In this document: one piece after another, positions 6,771 to 14,948 of the stretch
How positions within the stretch are numbered: position 1 is the stretch's first letter
How the letters are laid out: every line of letters begins with the position of its first letter
Assembly: GCA_900768695.1 (NCBI GenBank)
Contig: CAAGDY010000454.1
Span: 1-15,730 of the forward strand
Reading direction: 5' to 3'
DNA length: 15,730 nt
From: an uncultured Anaerovibrio sp.
GTDB taxonomy: Bacteria > Bacillota > Negativicutes > Selenomonadales > Selenomonadaceae
Notes under the pieces: model-generated
Seen by the model: only the letters and a program-made list of their open reading frames with translations
Databases searched by the model: none
Told to the model about the DNA's origin: nothing
Position numbers and translations under genes: made by a program

Positions 6771-6799
6771 TTGACTTTACATACAATTTCCATTATTAT
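6771..6799 (+). promoter_or_regulatory. promoter of the walJ-htrA-rlmH operon
   Basis: TTGACT (6771-6776), a 17-base spacer and TATTAT (6794-6799) give a start near 6806 and a leader of about 35 nucleotides that contains AGGAG at 6824-6828. Confidence 0.6.
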
Positions 6800-6840
6800 T
6801 TTTTATACTGAAATATGTTTTATAGGAGTGAGATAGCTAT

Positions 6841-7602
6841 ATGCAGGTGGCTGTATTGGCCAGTGGCAGCAAGGGAAATGCCACGTTTATCGAGCTGGAT
6901 GGCAAAAGGCTTTTGATTGATGCGGGAATCAGCGCCCGGCGCATCCGCCAGGAGCTGAACCGTATAGGGCAGGCAGTGGAGGAGCTGGACGGGATTTTCA
7001 TTACCCATGAGCATGGGGACCATATCAGCGGGCTGATGACGCTGACAAAAAAGTACGGCGTGCAGGTGTATAGCCGTCCGGAAACCTTTCGGGCCATGAG
7101 CTTTTACAGCGAGCTGCCCATAGGGTGCATCAATCCGATTATCGACCGGGTGCGTCTGGACCGGGTGACGGTCAGGGCCTTTGCGATTCCTCACGATGCC
7201 GCAGACCCTGTAGGCTATGTGGTTCAGGGCAGCAGCCGCTGTATCGTGGCAACCGATATGGGGTTCGTGGACAGCAGTCTGCAGGGCATGCTGGAGGGGG
7301 CCCAGGTGATGGTGCTGGAAACCAACCATGATGTGGAGCTTTTGAAAAATGGCAGTTACCCTTACAGCCTGAAGAAGCGCATTCTGGGGGCGCGGGGGCA
7401 TCTGTCCAACAGGGATGCGGCGCTGGCGGTGGCGGGGCTGAAGCAGAGGCCGAAGAAGCTGCTGCTGGCACATCTGAGCGAGTCCAACAACCGTCCGGAG
7501 CTGGCCCTGTCCACCGTGCAGGGGATATTCCAGCAGCAGGGTGTGGATGACATGGAAATTTATGTAACAGACCAGAATCATTGTGTCAGGATAGAGTTTT
7601 GA
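6841..7602 (+). CDS. walJ: WalJ/YycJ family metallo-beta-lactamase-fold hydrolase
   Basis: A 253-residue cytoplasmic metallo-beta-lactamase-fold protein of the YycJ group. Visible motifs: ASGSKGNATFIE (7-18) and LIDAG (25-29), the metal motif THEHGDH (55-61), further likely ligands H118 and D139 (ATDM), ETNHD (160-164), GHLSN (186-190) and HLSE (211-214). WalJ homologues are placed with the WalRK cell-wall signalling system and have been connected to coordination of division with DNA replication; they are probably nucleases, but the substrate is not established. The ATG has AGGAG 12 bases upstream, a long spacer, with GTGAG nearer at eight; the protein start MQVAVLASGSKGN fits the family, so the start is kept. 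htrA follows after 20 bases. This is the 3' half of the Firmicutes wal locus without walRKHI, which is replaced here by the preceding gap and perR. Confidence 0.92.
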   Translation: MQVAVLASGSKGNATFIELDGKRLLIDAGISARRIRQELNRIGQAVEELDGIFITHEHGDHISGLMTLTKKYGVQVYSRPETFRAMSFYSELPIGCINPIIDRVRLDRVTVRAFAIPHDAADPVGYVVQGSSRCIVATDMGFVDSSLQGMLEGAQVMVLETNHDVELLKNGSYPYSLKKRILGARGHLSNRDAALAVAGLKQRPKKLLLAHLSESNNRPELALSTVQGIFQQQGVDDMEIYVTDQNHCVRIEF

Positions 7603-7622
7603 TATTGAGGAGGAGAAGGATT

Positions 7623-8711
7623 ATGACTTATCACAGCAAATTCGCCAAAAGATGTGTTTCCGGTGTTGCAGGGGTGCTGATTGTGGCAACCGTGCTTCTG
7701 GGAGGGTGCAGCAACGGCCTGGCCGGGGAGTCCGAGAGCAACGGAATTCCGTCAGCTGTGGCCAACAAGGATGTATCAGATGCGAGAAATACGCCTGTGG
7801 TGCGGGCGGCCAAGGCTGTAGGCCCGGCAGTTGTGGGCATTACCAACAAGGCTGTGGCGAGAGACTGGTTCAACAATCCTGTGCAGGTGGAGGGAGCCGG
7901 CTCCGGCGTTATCTTCCGCAAGGATGGCTATATAGTGACCAACAATCATGTTGTCAGCGGCGCCAAGGAAATCATCGTTTCCCTTGCCGACGGGCGTTCC
8001 CTGTCCGGCAGGCTGATTGGCGCTGATGAGCTGACGGATTTGGCTGTGGTCAAGGTGGATGCAGATGACCTGCCGGCGGCAGAGTTCGGCGATTCTGACG
8101 ATATTATGGTAGGGGAGCCTGCCATTGCCATTGGCAACCCTATGGGGCTGGAATTCCAGGGCAGTGTTACCAGTGGTGTCATCAGCGCCCTGAACCGCTC
8201 TCTGGAGCTGGATGACAGGGTAATCAAGGTTATCCAGACCGATGCGGCCATCAATCCGGGCAACTCCGGCGGTGCGCTGGTTAATGCCGATGGCAAGGTT
8301 ATCGGCATCAATTCCGCCAAGATTGCCCGTAGCGGCATCGAAGGCATGGGGTTTGCCATTCCTATCAATACGGTGCGCGAGATTGTGGATGACCTGATGG
8401 ATGACGGCAAGGTGACACGCCCGTATCTGGGAGTGGGCATCTTTGATAAGGAAACTGCCGGACGCTACGGCTATATACTGAATGTGGACAAGGGCGTGTA
8501 CGTAGAGAACGTTACTGTCAACGGTCCTGCCTACAAGGCGGGAATTCGCCGCGGCGATATTATACTCTCCATTGGTGACAAGGAAACCAACAAGGTGGGC
8601 GAGGTACGCAATGCGGTTCTGAATGCCAAGGTGGGCGATACTGTCAAGGTAAAGCTGGATAGAAACGGCAGTACCGTTACTGTTGATGTGGTAATGGAGG
8701 CGGCTGCATGA
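7623..8711 (+). CDS. htrA: HtrA/DegP-type serine protease with PDZ domain, probable lipoprotein
   Basis: A 362-residue trypsin-like protease for quality control of exported proteins. The catalytic triad is H109 (TNNHV), D139 (LTDLAVVK) and S215 (NPGNSGG), followed by one PDZ domain (about 268-358). The N-terminus has positive charges, a hydrophobic stretch (about 12-28) and LLGGC ending at C29, which fits a lipobox (Leu at -3, Gly at -1), so the protein may be lipid-anchored; the YyxA/HtrC group in Bacillus normally uses a transmembrane anchor instead. ATG at 7623 is chosen because AGGAGGAG ends seven bases before it; starts further upstream overlap walJ. The next gene, rlmH, overlaps by four bases (ATGA), so translation is probably coupled. 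The order walJ-htrA-rlmH matches yycJ-yyxA-yydA of Bacillus. Confidence 0.95.
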   Translation: MTYHSKFAKRCVSGVAGVLIVATVLLGGCSNGLAGESESNGIPSAVANKDVSDARNTPVVRAAKAVGPAVVGITNKAVARDWFNNPVQVEGAGSGVIFRKDGYIVTNNHVVSGAKEIIVSLADGRSLSGRLIGADELTDLAVVKVDADDLPAAEFGDSDDIMVGEPAIAIGNPMGLEFQGSVTSGVISALNRSLELDDRVIKVIQTDAAINPGNSGGALVNADGKVIGINSAKIARSGIEGMGFAIPINTVREIVDDLMDDGKVTRPYLGVGIFDKETAGRYGYILNVDKGVYVENVTVNGPAYKAGIRRGDIILSIGDKETNKVGEVRNAVLNAKVGDTVKVKLDRNGSTVTVDVVMEAAA

Positions 8712-9187
8712 AAATAACCATTGTGGCGGCAGGGAAAATCAAGGAAAAATACCTGACCGCCGGCATCAATGAGTTTTTGAAGCGGCTTACGCCCCTTGCT
8801 ACCGTGAAAATCGTGGAAATCAATGAGGAAAAGATGAAGGACAATCCGTCAGAGGCAGAAAAAAAGCAGGTACTGTCCCAGGAGGGACAGCGCCTGCTGA
8901 GGCAGGTGCCGGAGGGCAGTTTTCTCATTGTGCTGGATGTATACGGCAAGCAGGCTTCCTCGGAGGAGCTGGCGGAAAAAATACGCCAGCTGGGGCTGTC
9001 CGGCAGGAGCAGTATTACCTTTCTGATTGGCGGCGCCTTCGGCCTTTCTGATGAGGTGCGGCAGGCGGCCGATTTCCGGCTCAGCTTTTCGCCTATGACA
9101 TTTACCCATCAGATGATACGGCTTTTGCTGGTGGAGCAGATTTATCGCGCCTTTAAAATCAACCGTGGGGAGAAATATCACTGGTAA
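8708..9187 (+). CDS. rlmH: 23S rRNA pseudouridine-1915 N3-methyltransferase RlmH
   Basis: A 159-residue SPOUT-family enzyme that uses S-adenosylmethionine to methylate pseudouridine 1915 (E. coli numbering) in helix 69 of 23S rRNA on the assembled 70S ribosome. Length and motifs are canonical: KITIVAAGKIKEKY at the start, LDVYGKQASSEE (76-87), the SAM-binding knot loop FLIGGAFGLS (105-114), FSPMTFTHQMIRLLLVEQIYRA (127-148) and the C-terminal GEKYHW (154-159; the usual form ends GEPYH plus one residue). GGAGG lies seven bases before the ATG, within htrA. It is the last gene of the operon, ended by a long hairpin five bases after the stop. Confidence 0.97.
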   Translation: MKITIVAAGKIKEKYLTAGINEFLKRLTPLATVKIVEINEEKMKDNPSEAEKKQVLSQEGQRLLRQVPEGSFLIVLDVYGKQASSEELAEKIRQLGLSGRSSITFLIGGAFGLSDEVRQAADFRLSFSPMTFTHQMIRLLLVEQIYRAFKINRGEKYHW

Positions 9188-9191
9188 AAAA

Positions 9192-9235
9192 ACGGGGTTG
9201 CCGCATCAGCAGATGTTCTGATGCGGCAACCCCGT
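9192..9235. terminator. intrinsic terminator between rlmH and the Lrp gene
   Basis: ACGGGGTTGCCGCATCAG (9192-9209) and CTGATGCGGCAACCCCGT (9218-9235) form a perfect 18-bp stem with an eight-base loop. On the minus strand it is followed by seven T; on the plus strand only by AAATTTTATT. It can serve both convergent genes but looks best for the Lrp gene. Confidence 0.9.
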
Positions 9236-9240
9236 AAATT

Positions 9241-9687
9241 TTATTCAAGCTCGATTGTCGGCCTGTCGGTAATCGTGGAAAGTACAACAATGGTTTCGGT
9301 CTTTACGATGCCATCCTGATTTTTGATGCGGGTCAGCAGCTTTTCAAGGGTTTTTGTACTCTTGGTAATGATTTTCAGGGCGTAATCATAATCGCCTGTA
9401 ATGTAGAAGCATTCCTTTACATCCAGCTCGCCGGCGATAAACTCCCTGAACTTATCACCGTTGCTCGGATTGTCAAAGCTGATGTAAATAAAAGCCATCA
9501 GGTGCTTGTCAACCAGTGAAGGGTTCAAAATCGCCGTGTACTGCTGTACAACGCCGGTATTTTCCAGCTTTTTCAGGCGCTCGCTAATCGCCGGCATGGA
9601 CAGGGAAATTTCCTGGCTGAGCACGGAAACGGTAACGCGGGCATTTTCCTGCAATCTTTTTAAAATTCGCTTGTCTGTAGCGTCCAT
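9241..9687 (-). CDS. Lrp/AsnC family transcriptional regulator
   Basis: A 148-residue member of the feast/famine family. MDATDKRILKRLQENAR and the helix-turn-helix about 21-42 (VLSQEISLSMPAISERLKKL) form the DNA-binding part. The RAM ligand-binding and oligomerisation domain follows, with FYITGDYDYALKI (94-106) and a hydrophobic C-terminal strand. Such regulators respond to amino acids; which one cannot be told. The start is set by GGTGAT six bases before the ATG, a match to the 3' half of the anti-SD complement; a stronger AGGAG further upstream has no in-frame start. The gene is divergent from the PBP operon, with 146 bases between, so it could regulate that operon as well as itself, but no palindromic site was recognised. 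Confidence 0.93.
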   Translation of the reverse strand: MDATDKRILKRLQENARVTVSVLSQEISLSMPAISERLKKLENTGVVQQYTAILNPSLVDKHLMAFIYISFDNPSNGDKFREFIAGELDVKECFYITGDYDYALKIITKSTKTLEKLLTRIKNQDGIVKTETIVVLSTITDRPTIELE

Positions 9688-9713
9688 AAAACAATCACCG
9701 CCATTCTCCTTAT

Positions 9714-9743
9714 ATTATATCAGCAGGATAAATAATTTGTAAA
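9714..9743 (-). promoter_or_regulatory. promoter of the Lrp gene
   Basis: On the minus strand TTTACA (9743-9738) is followed after 18 bases by TATAAT (9719-9714), preceded by TGA, an exact extended -10. The leader would be about 20 nucleotides. Confidence 0.65.
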
Positions 9744-9764
9744 TCGTTTTGCTGTAAAAAATTT

Positions 9765-9792
9765 TTGCTTTTGACAAGATATAGTGTAAAAT
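9765..9792 (+). promoter_or_regulatory. candidate promoter of the PBP-whiA operon
   Basis: TTGCTT (9765-9770), a 16-base spacer and TAAAAT (9787-9792) form a plausible promoter with a start near 9799. A perfect TTGACA (9771-9776) lies only 10 bases from the TAAAAT; the same TTGACA-N10 arrangement appears before perR. Confidence 0.45.
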
Positions 9793-9833
9793 GGAAGGAC
9801 AGGATATGAGTTATTATTGGAGTGATAGAATAG

Positions 9834-11810
9834 ATGAAAACGCGGCGGCACAATGTGCAGAACAGAATCAGCTGGCTGTTGCTGGTGATATGGGGCTGTT
9901 TTTTCCTGCTGACGGTACGGTTTGCCTGGCTGCAGCTGGTGAACGGCGATGAGCTGGCGGAGAGGGCCATTACCATCGCGGAGGAAAACAGGGCCAGGCA
10001 GTCCCCCCGCGGCAAAATTCTGGATAGGAACGGCAGGGAGCTTGCTATCAGCCGCATGGCCAAGTCCCTGGTAATCAATCCCAGCAAGGTCAGGAGCGAG
10101 GACAGGGAAAATCTTGTCGTGCAGCTGTCAGATATACTGAAGCTGAAGCCGGAGGAGATTCGCGAGGATATAGATACCGGGGGCGTGTTTGTCTACGTGA
10201 AAAGGCGTCTGGAGGTGGATGAGGAAAACGCCATCAAGGAGCTGAAGGAGGCCAACGATTATGAGTGCCTCGAGCTGCATGACGAGGTAAAGAGATACTA
10301 TCCAAATGATATGCTGGCGGCCAATGTGCTGGGCTTTATCGGCACGGATGACAAGGGACTTGCCGGTATGGAGCAGTATGCAGATGATATGCTGAAGGGA
10401 GAGGCCCAGGAGGCCGACCTGCTGATAGATATGCGGGGCAGGCCGATTTTTGACTCTATATTTTCGGCGGCCCAGCAACGCTACAAGGGGGACAACTCCA
10501 AGAGCATCACCCTGACCATCGACAGCACCATGCAGTTTATTGTGGAGCAGGCGCTGGAAAAGGCCATGGCCGACAACAAGCCGAAGGCGGTGACGGCGGT
10601 GGTTATGGACCCAAGGACCGGCGAGGTGCTGGCCATGGCTTCACGCCCCAGCTACAACCCCAACAAATTCTGGCAGGCCAATGTTGAGGACTGGCGCAAC
10701 AGGGCCATTTCCTCTGTGTATGAGCCTGGCTCCACCTTCAAGGCCATGGTGGCAGGCACGGCCCTGCAGGAAGGGGTAGTGGCTCCCAACATGACCTTTT
10801 ATGACCCGGGGCATATTGATGTTTCGGAGAAGCGGATTCAGAACTGGAACGGTGAGAGCTTTGGCAATGTCACCTTTACGGATATTGTAAAAAATTCCAT
10901 CAACACCTGCTTTGCCCAGATAGGGCTGTGGCTAGGGGGCGAAAAGCTCAACGAATATGCGGAGAAGTTCGGGTTTGGCAAGGCGACGGGGATTGAGCTG
11001 CCGGGTGAGGAAGCAGGTATTTTGTTTTCCGACCCGAAAAACATGGTAAATTCTGACGTGGCTACTATGGCTATCGGCCAGAGTATCGCCGTGACGCCGT
11101 TGCAGCTGATAACGGCCATGTCGGCTGTAGCCAATGACGGCGTACTGCTGAAGCCCCATATCATAAAGCAGATTACTAATGCGGACGGCTCTGTCTATAA
11201 GGAGTACGGCCGGGAGGAGGTACGCCGGGTACTGGACTCTGCTACCGACAAGACGCTGGTGGGGCTTCTGGAGCAGGTGGTGGCCACCGGCGGCGGCTCC
11301 AAGGCGGCCGTGAAGGGCTATCGCATAGCGGGCAAGACCGGCACGGCGCAGAAAATTAATGAAAATACCAGTGGCTACATGGAGGGCAGGTACATTGCCT
11401 CCTTCTGCGGCTTTGCCCCGGTGGAAAACCCGGAGCTGGTTGTGCTGGTGGTAATCGACGACCCGTCAGCGGGGGCGTTCTATGGCGGCCAGATTGCGGC
11501 ACCTGTGGCAAGGGATATTTTCTCCCAGCTGCTGCGGTTCATGCACATCAGTCCGTCCAGTGACACCTTTGCGGATATGAACAAGGACAAGGAGGCGGGA
11601 ACTGTTTCAAGGCCTGCGCCTGCGGCCAGTGATGGCAAGGTGCGGATGCCTGACCTGACCGGCATGAGCATCAGGGACGTGTCCAGAAAGCTGGCGGAGC
11701 TGGGGATGGGCATAGACGTGCAGGGCAACGGGCTGGCGCGCGGCCAGAGTATTCCGGCAGGCACGGAGATTCAGCCGGGCCAGAGCGTCACCGTTACCTT
11801 CAGCCCGTGA
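9834..11810 (+). CDS. class B penicillin-binding protein (FtsI/SpoVD type) with one PASTA domain
   Basis: A 658-residue peptidoglycan DD-transpeptidase. A short cytoplasmic tail and one membrane segment (about 13-34) anchor it; the dimerisation domain (about 55-210) includes SPRGKILDRNGRELA (57-71); the transpeptidase domain (about 222-570) has the active-site STFK (300-303), SIN (355-357) and KTG (501-503). A linker (about 575-600) leads to a single PASTA domain (601-657, starting VRMPDLTG). SpoVD and FtsI of Firmicutes have this architecture, usually in the division-and-cell-wall (dcw) cluster; here the gene opens an operon with cof, rapZ, yvcK and whiA instead, so it may be a second division, elongation or sporulation copy. 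GGAGTGAT lies seven bases before the ATG. Which of these processes it serves cannot be decided from the sequence. Confidence 0.95.
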   Translation: MKTRRHNVQNRISWLLLVIWGCFFLLTVRFAWLQLVNGDELAERAITIAEENRARQSPRGKILDRNGRELAISRMAKSLVINPSKVRSEDRENLVVQLSDILKLKPEEIREDIDTGGVFVYVKRRLEVDEENAIKELKEANDYECLELHDEVKRYYPNDMLAANVLGFIGTDDKGLAGMEQYADDMLKGEAQEADLLIDMRGRPIFDSIFSAAQQRYKGDNSKSITLTIDSTMQFIVEQALEKAMADNKPKAVTAVVMDPRTGEVLAMASRPSYNPNKFWQANVEDWRNRAISSVYEPGSTFKAMVAGTALQEGVVAPNMTFYDPGHIDVSEKRIQNWNGESFGNVTFTDIVKNSINTCFAQIGLWLGGEKLNEYAEKFGFGKATGIELPGEEAGILFSDPKNMVNSDVATMAIGQSIAVTPLQLITAMSAVANDGVLLKPHIIKQITNADGSVYKEYGREEVRRVLDSATDKTLVGLLEQVVATGGGSKAAVKGYRIAGKTGTAQKINENTSGYMEGRYIASFCGFAPVENPELVVLVVIDDPSAGAFYGGQIAAPVARDIFSQLLRFMHISPSSDTFADMNKDKEAGTVSRPAPAASDGKVRMPDLTGMSIRDVSRKLAELGMGIDVQGNGLARGQSIPAGTEIQPGQSVTVTFSP

Positions 11811-11866
11811 GGGTGCGGTTGTATATGGTTTTGTATTCAGGAGCAGATTAGTGCAAAGGAGAATTG

Positions 11867-12664
11867 ATGATGAAAGCAAAATTATTTGTTACGGATATGG
11901 ATGGTACACTTTTGAACAACGAGCATAAAATTTCCCGGGGCAACAAGCATGCCATCAAGCGGGCAGTGGAGGCCGGCGTGGTATTTACCATCGCCACCGG
12001 ACGCATGTATGCGTCGACCCTGCCTTATGCCCAGGAGCTGGAGCTGGATGTGCCGATTATCACCTACAACGGCGCACTGATCAAGACTGCGGCCGGCAAG
12101 GAGCTGTATGCTTCCTATCTGGAGGAGGACCTGGTGAAGGAGCTTCTGGACTTCGCCAGGGAGCAGGAGCTGTATATCCATCTCTACAGCGAGGACAAGC
12201 TGTATTTCAAGGAGAATGACGAGCATGCTCAGTATTATCAGAAGATGTGCGGCGTGCCGGGCAGTGCCGTAGGCGAGGATATATACAAGTACACCTGCAA
12301 GGTGCCGAAGATGCTGATTATGGGCAGTACGCCGGAGGAGGCTGACGCGGCTGTAGAGCTGGTACGCAAGAGGTTTGGCGGCCGGATTGATGCCATGAAG
12401 TCTTCGCCTACCTATGTAGAGCTGATTAAGCCGGGAGTAAACAAGGCCACTGCCATAGCAAAGCTGGCTGAGATTCTGGAGATTCCTTCCGAGCAGGTGC
12501 TGGCCATCGGCGATTCCAGCAACGATGTAAGCATGCTGACCTCTGTGGCCATCAGCGTGGCCATGGGCAATGCCAACGACGAGGCCAGGGCGGCGGCGCG
12601 CTATATGGTAACAGATAATGAGCATGATGGGGTTGCGGAAGCTCTGGAACGCTTCTGCATGTAG
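11867..12664 (+). CDS. Cof-type HAD-IIB phosphatase
   Basis: A 265-residue cytosolic haloacid-dehalogenase-family phosphatase of the Cof/YidA group. Motif I is FVTDMDGTLL, with nucleophile D10 and acid D12. Motif II is IATGR (42-46) with the Thr; motif III is the Lys in KPGVNK (188-193); motif IV is GDSSNDVSML (215-224), which binds Mg. The type IIB cap lies between motifs II and III. Such enzymes act on sugar phosphates or flavin and pyridoxal phosphates; the substrate cannot be read from the sequence. Two ATG codons in a row (11867 and 11870) follow AAGGAG at 5 and 8 bases, so the start may be three bases later; a TTG at 11864 is too close. It lies 56 bases after the PBP gene and 15 before rapZ, with no terminator, so is probably in their operon. 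Confidence 0.93.
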   Translation: MMKAKLFVTDMDGTLLNNEHKISRGNKHAIKRAVEAGVVFTIATGRMYASTLPYAQELELDVPIITYNGALIKTAAGKELYASYLEEDLVKELLDFAREQELYIHLYSEDKLYFKENDEHAQYYQKMCGVPGSAVGEDIYKYTCKVPKMLIMGSTPEEADAAVELVRKRFGGRIDAMKSSPTYVELIKPGVNKATAIAKLAEILEIPSEQVLAIGDSSNDVSMLTSVAISVAMGNANDEARAAARYMVTDNEHDGVAEALERFCM

Positions 12665-12679
12665 TTTCCGGAGGTTTGT

Positions 12680-13594
12680 ATGGAAAGAGAAAAGAGTACC
12701 GATAAATGCTGTGAGTTTGTCATTGTCACGGGCATGTCCGGCAGTGGCAAGACCCAGGCCTGCCGCTATCTGGAGGATATCGGCTATTTTGTGGTGGACA
12801 ACCTGCCGCCTGTGTTCATCCCCAAGTTTGCGGAGCTGTGCCAGCAGTCCGGTGGCAGCGTCAGCAGGGTTGTGCTGGTGGTGGATACCAGAAGCCGTGA
12901 GTTTTTTGATACATTTATTCATGTGCTGGAGGACATGGACAGGGATAACCAGCAGTATGTGCTGCTCTTTATGGATGCCTCCGATGCGGCCATCATCCGC
13001 CGCTACAAGGAAACCCGCCGCCGCCACCCTATGGCGCCAAGCTCCCGCATCAGCGAGGGCGTGGCCAAGGAGCGGGAAAGGCTGGCCCAGGTGCGCAACA
13101 AGGCCACCTACATTGTGGATACATCGGAGCTGAAGAAGATTGACCTGAAGGAAAAGATTTTGAAGCTCTTTGCCCCGCGGGTGGGGGAAAAGATGAACAT
13201 CAATGTGATTTCCTTCGGCTTCAAGTTCGGCATGCCCCTGGATGCCGATTTGGTCTTTGATGTGCGCTTCCTGCCGAATCCTTTCTACGTGGAATCCATG
13301 CGCCATAAGAGCGGCGCGGTGCCGGAGGTGGCATCCTATATCGACCAGTGGCCTGTAACAAGGGAGTTCAAGCAGCATCTTGACAATCTGGTGAATTTCC
13401 TGATTCCCCAGTATGAGAAGGAAGGCAAGGCTCAGCTGGTAATCGCGGCCGGCTGCACCGGGGGCATGCATCGTTCCGTATTTATTGCCAATCATATTTA
13501 CCAGCTGCTGAAGGACAAGGGCTGCCTTGTCAAGCTGGAGCATCGTGATTTGATGAAGAACGAGGTCTGGGAGCATGTGAGGGAAGAGGTTTAA
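12680..13594 (+). CDS. rapZ: RapZ/YvcJ family P-loop protein
   Basis: A 304-residue RapZ. The N-terminal nucleotide-binding domain has the Walker A motif TGMSGSGKT (17-25), then YFVVDNLPP (36-44) and VVDTRSREFF (68-76). The C-terminal domain, which in E. coli binds glucosamine-6-phosphate and sRNA, has SFGFKFG (178-184), DVRFLPNPFY (194-203) and GCTGGMHRSV (258-267). In enterobacteria RapZ guides RNase E to GlmZ and so sets GlmS levels; Gram-positive YvcJ has nucleotide hydrolysis activity and a less defined role, so sRNA-adaptor function should not be assumed here. GGAGG is five bases before the ATG. Placement directly before yvcK and whiA is the standard Firmicutes order and ties it to envelope metabolism. 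Confidence 0.96.
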   Translation: MEREKSTDKCCEFVIVTGMSGSGKTQACRYLEDIGYFVVDNLPPVFIPKFAELCQQSGGSVSRVVLVVDTRSREFFDTFIHVLEDMDRDNQQYVLLFMDASDAAIIRRYKETRRRHPMAPSSRISEGVAKERERLAQVRNKATYIVDTSELKKIDLKEKILKLFAPRVGEKMNINVISFGFKFGMPLDADLVFDVRFLPNPFYVESMRHKSGAVPEVASYIDQWPVTREFKQHLDNLVNFLIPQYEKEGKAQLVIAAGCTGGMHRSVFIANHIYQLLKDKGCLVKLEHRDLMKNEVWEHVREEV

Positions 13595-13608
13595 AAGGAG
13601 TGTTATAA

Positions 13609-14898
13609 ATGCACTTGTTAAAATGGCTGTATCCCGGCATGAAGTTCAAGCGCTGGCTGCTGCTCTTTGCGGGCGGTGTTATGCTGGCCAGTCTGGGAAT
13701 TGCGGTGGTTTTTAACTATAAATACATTGATAACATCGAGGAGGCCATTTTCAGGGCTGTCTACCTCTGGTCAGGCAGCTATGATTACACCTTCACGGCC
13801 CTTGTGGGCATGCTGATGGTCCTGGCCGGCTTCGGTGTCATGCTGGTGGCGGCGCGTTTTGTGATACGTTCCGTTATTACGGTGCTGTTGCCTGCCAATT
13901 CATCAGAAAAGCTGGTGGATTTAATCTATGAGAAGCGGATGCTGGGCCGGGGGCCTGCCATTACGGTGGTGGGCGGCGGCCACGGCCTGTCCGTACTGCT
14001 TCGCGGTATCAAGCAGGCTACCTCCAACGTTACGGCTGTGGTGACGGTGGCTGATGACGGCGGTTCCTCCGGGCGGCTGAGGGAGGAGCTGGGCATGATT
14101 CCTCCGGGGGACCTGAGAAACTGCCTGGTGGCTCTGGCTGATACGGAGCCATTGATGGAGAAGCTGTTCCAGCATCGTTTTGAGGGGGATAGCCAGCTGT
14201 CGGGGCACAGCTTCGGCAACCTGTTTATCGCGGCTATGGCACAGGTGACAGGCGATGTGGAAACCGCCCTGAAGGAATCCTCCAAGGTACTGGCGGTAAA
14301 GGGCAGGGTGCTTCCTGCCAGCAAGGAGTTCGTGCGGCTGGATGCCATCATGGAGGACGGCTCCATAGTCTGCGGCGAATCCAAGATTCCGGAGGCGCAC
14401 AAGAAGATTCATCGCGTCAAGCTGTTCCCGGAGCATGTGGAGGCGGTGCAGTCCTCGCTGGATGCCCTGCGCGATGCGGAGGCCATTGTGCTGGGGCCGG
14501 GCAGCCTTTATACCAGCATCATGCCGAATCTTCTGGTGGAGGGCATAGGCGATGCCCTGTGCCGCAGCAAGGCCGTAAAGATTTATATCTGCAACGTGAT
14601 GACCCAGCCGGGCGAAACGGACGGCTATACCGCATCCATGCACGTCAAGGCAATACTTGACCATGCGGGGCGCAGTGCGGTAGACTATGTAATTGTGAAT
14701 TCCACGCCGGTGCCGGAGGACCTGAAGCAGAAATATGCGGAAACAGGCGCCTATCCGGTAGTGGTGGATGAGGATGTATTGAACGCCCTGGGCGTGGGCG
14801 TAATCAAGGCCGACCTGATTACGGACCATGATGCTATTCACCATGACCCGAAGAAGCTGGCAGAAAGCGTTATGCGGGTTGTGTATGAAACCCTGTAA
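13609..14898 (+). CDS. yvcK: YvcK/GlmR family protein with N-terminal membrane anchor
   Basis: A 429-residue YvcK (GlmR). The conserved domain begins near 116 with ITVVGGGHGLSVLLRG (118-133), then VTVADDGGSSGRLREE (145-160), PPGDLRNCLVAL (165-176), GHSFGNLF (199-206), LGPGSLYTSIMPNL (295-308) and MTQPGETDGYT (331-341). The family binds UDP-GlcNAc and in Bacillus promotes GlmS activity and growth on gluconeogenic carbon; it resembles CofD but is not the cofactor F420 enzyme. The B. subtilis form is soluble and about 320 residues. This one has about 110 extra N-terminal residues with two predicted membrane segments (about 15-36 and 62-86), so the catalytic-fold domain should be tethered on the cytoplasmic face. 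AAGGAG lies eight bases before the ATG, and it starts 14 bases after rapZ. Confidence 0.95.
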   Translation: MHLLKWLYPGMKFKRWLLLFAGGVMLASLGIAVVFNYKYIDNIEEAIFRAVYLWSGSYDYTFTALVGMLMVLAGFGVMLVAARFVIRSVITVLLPANSSEKLVDLIYEKRMLGRGPAITVVGGGHGLSVLLRGIKQATSNVTAVVTVADDGGSSGRLREELGMIPPGDLRNCLVALADTEPLMEKLFQHRFEGDSQLSGHSFGNLFIAAMAQVTGDVETALKESSKVLAVKGRVLPASKEFVRLDAIMEDGSIVCGESKIPEAHKKIHRVKLFPEHVEAVQSSLDALRDAEAIVLGPGSLYTSIMPNLLVEGIGDALCRSKAVKIYICNVMTQPGETDGYTASMHVKAILDHAGRSAVDYVIVNSTPVPEDLKQKYAETGAYPVVVDEDVLNALGVGVIKADLITDHDAIHHDPKKLAESVMRVVYETL

Positions 14899-14948
14899 CC
14901 CTGCAGGCTGTGGGGCGGATTTGGTGTGTTGAATTGTGAGGTAACAGG

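Noticed and set aside
7581..7622. Upstream start for HtrA overlapping walJ
   Set aside because: The added residues precede a normal signal sequence and have no SD; ATG 7623 has AGGAGGAG at seven bases.
11882..13576. 564-codon open frame on the minus strand
   Set aside because: It lies opposite the cof and rapZ genes, whose products are clear family members; its translation is rich in His, Leu and Gln, as expected for the complement of GC-rich coding DNA.
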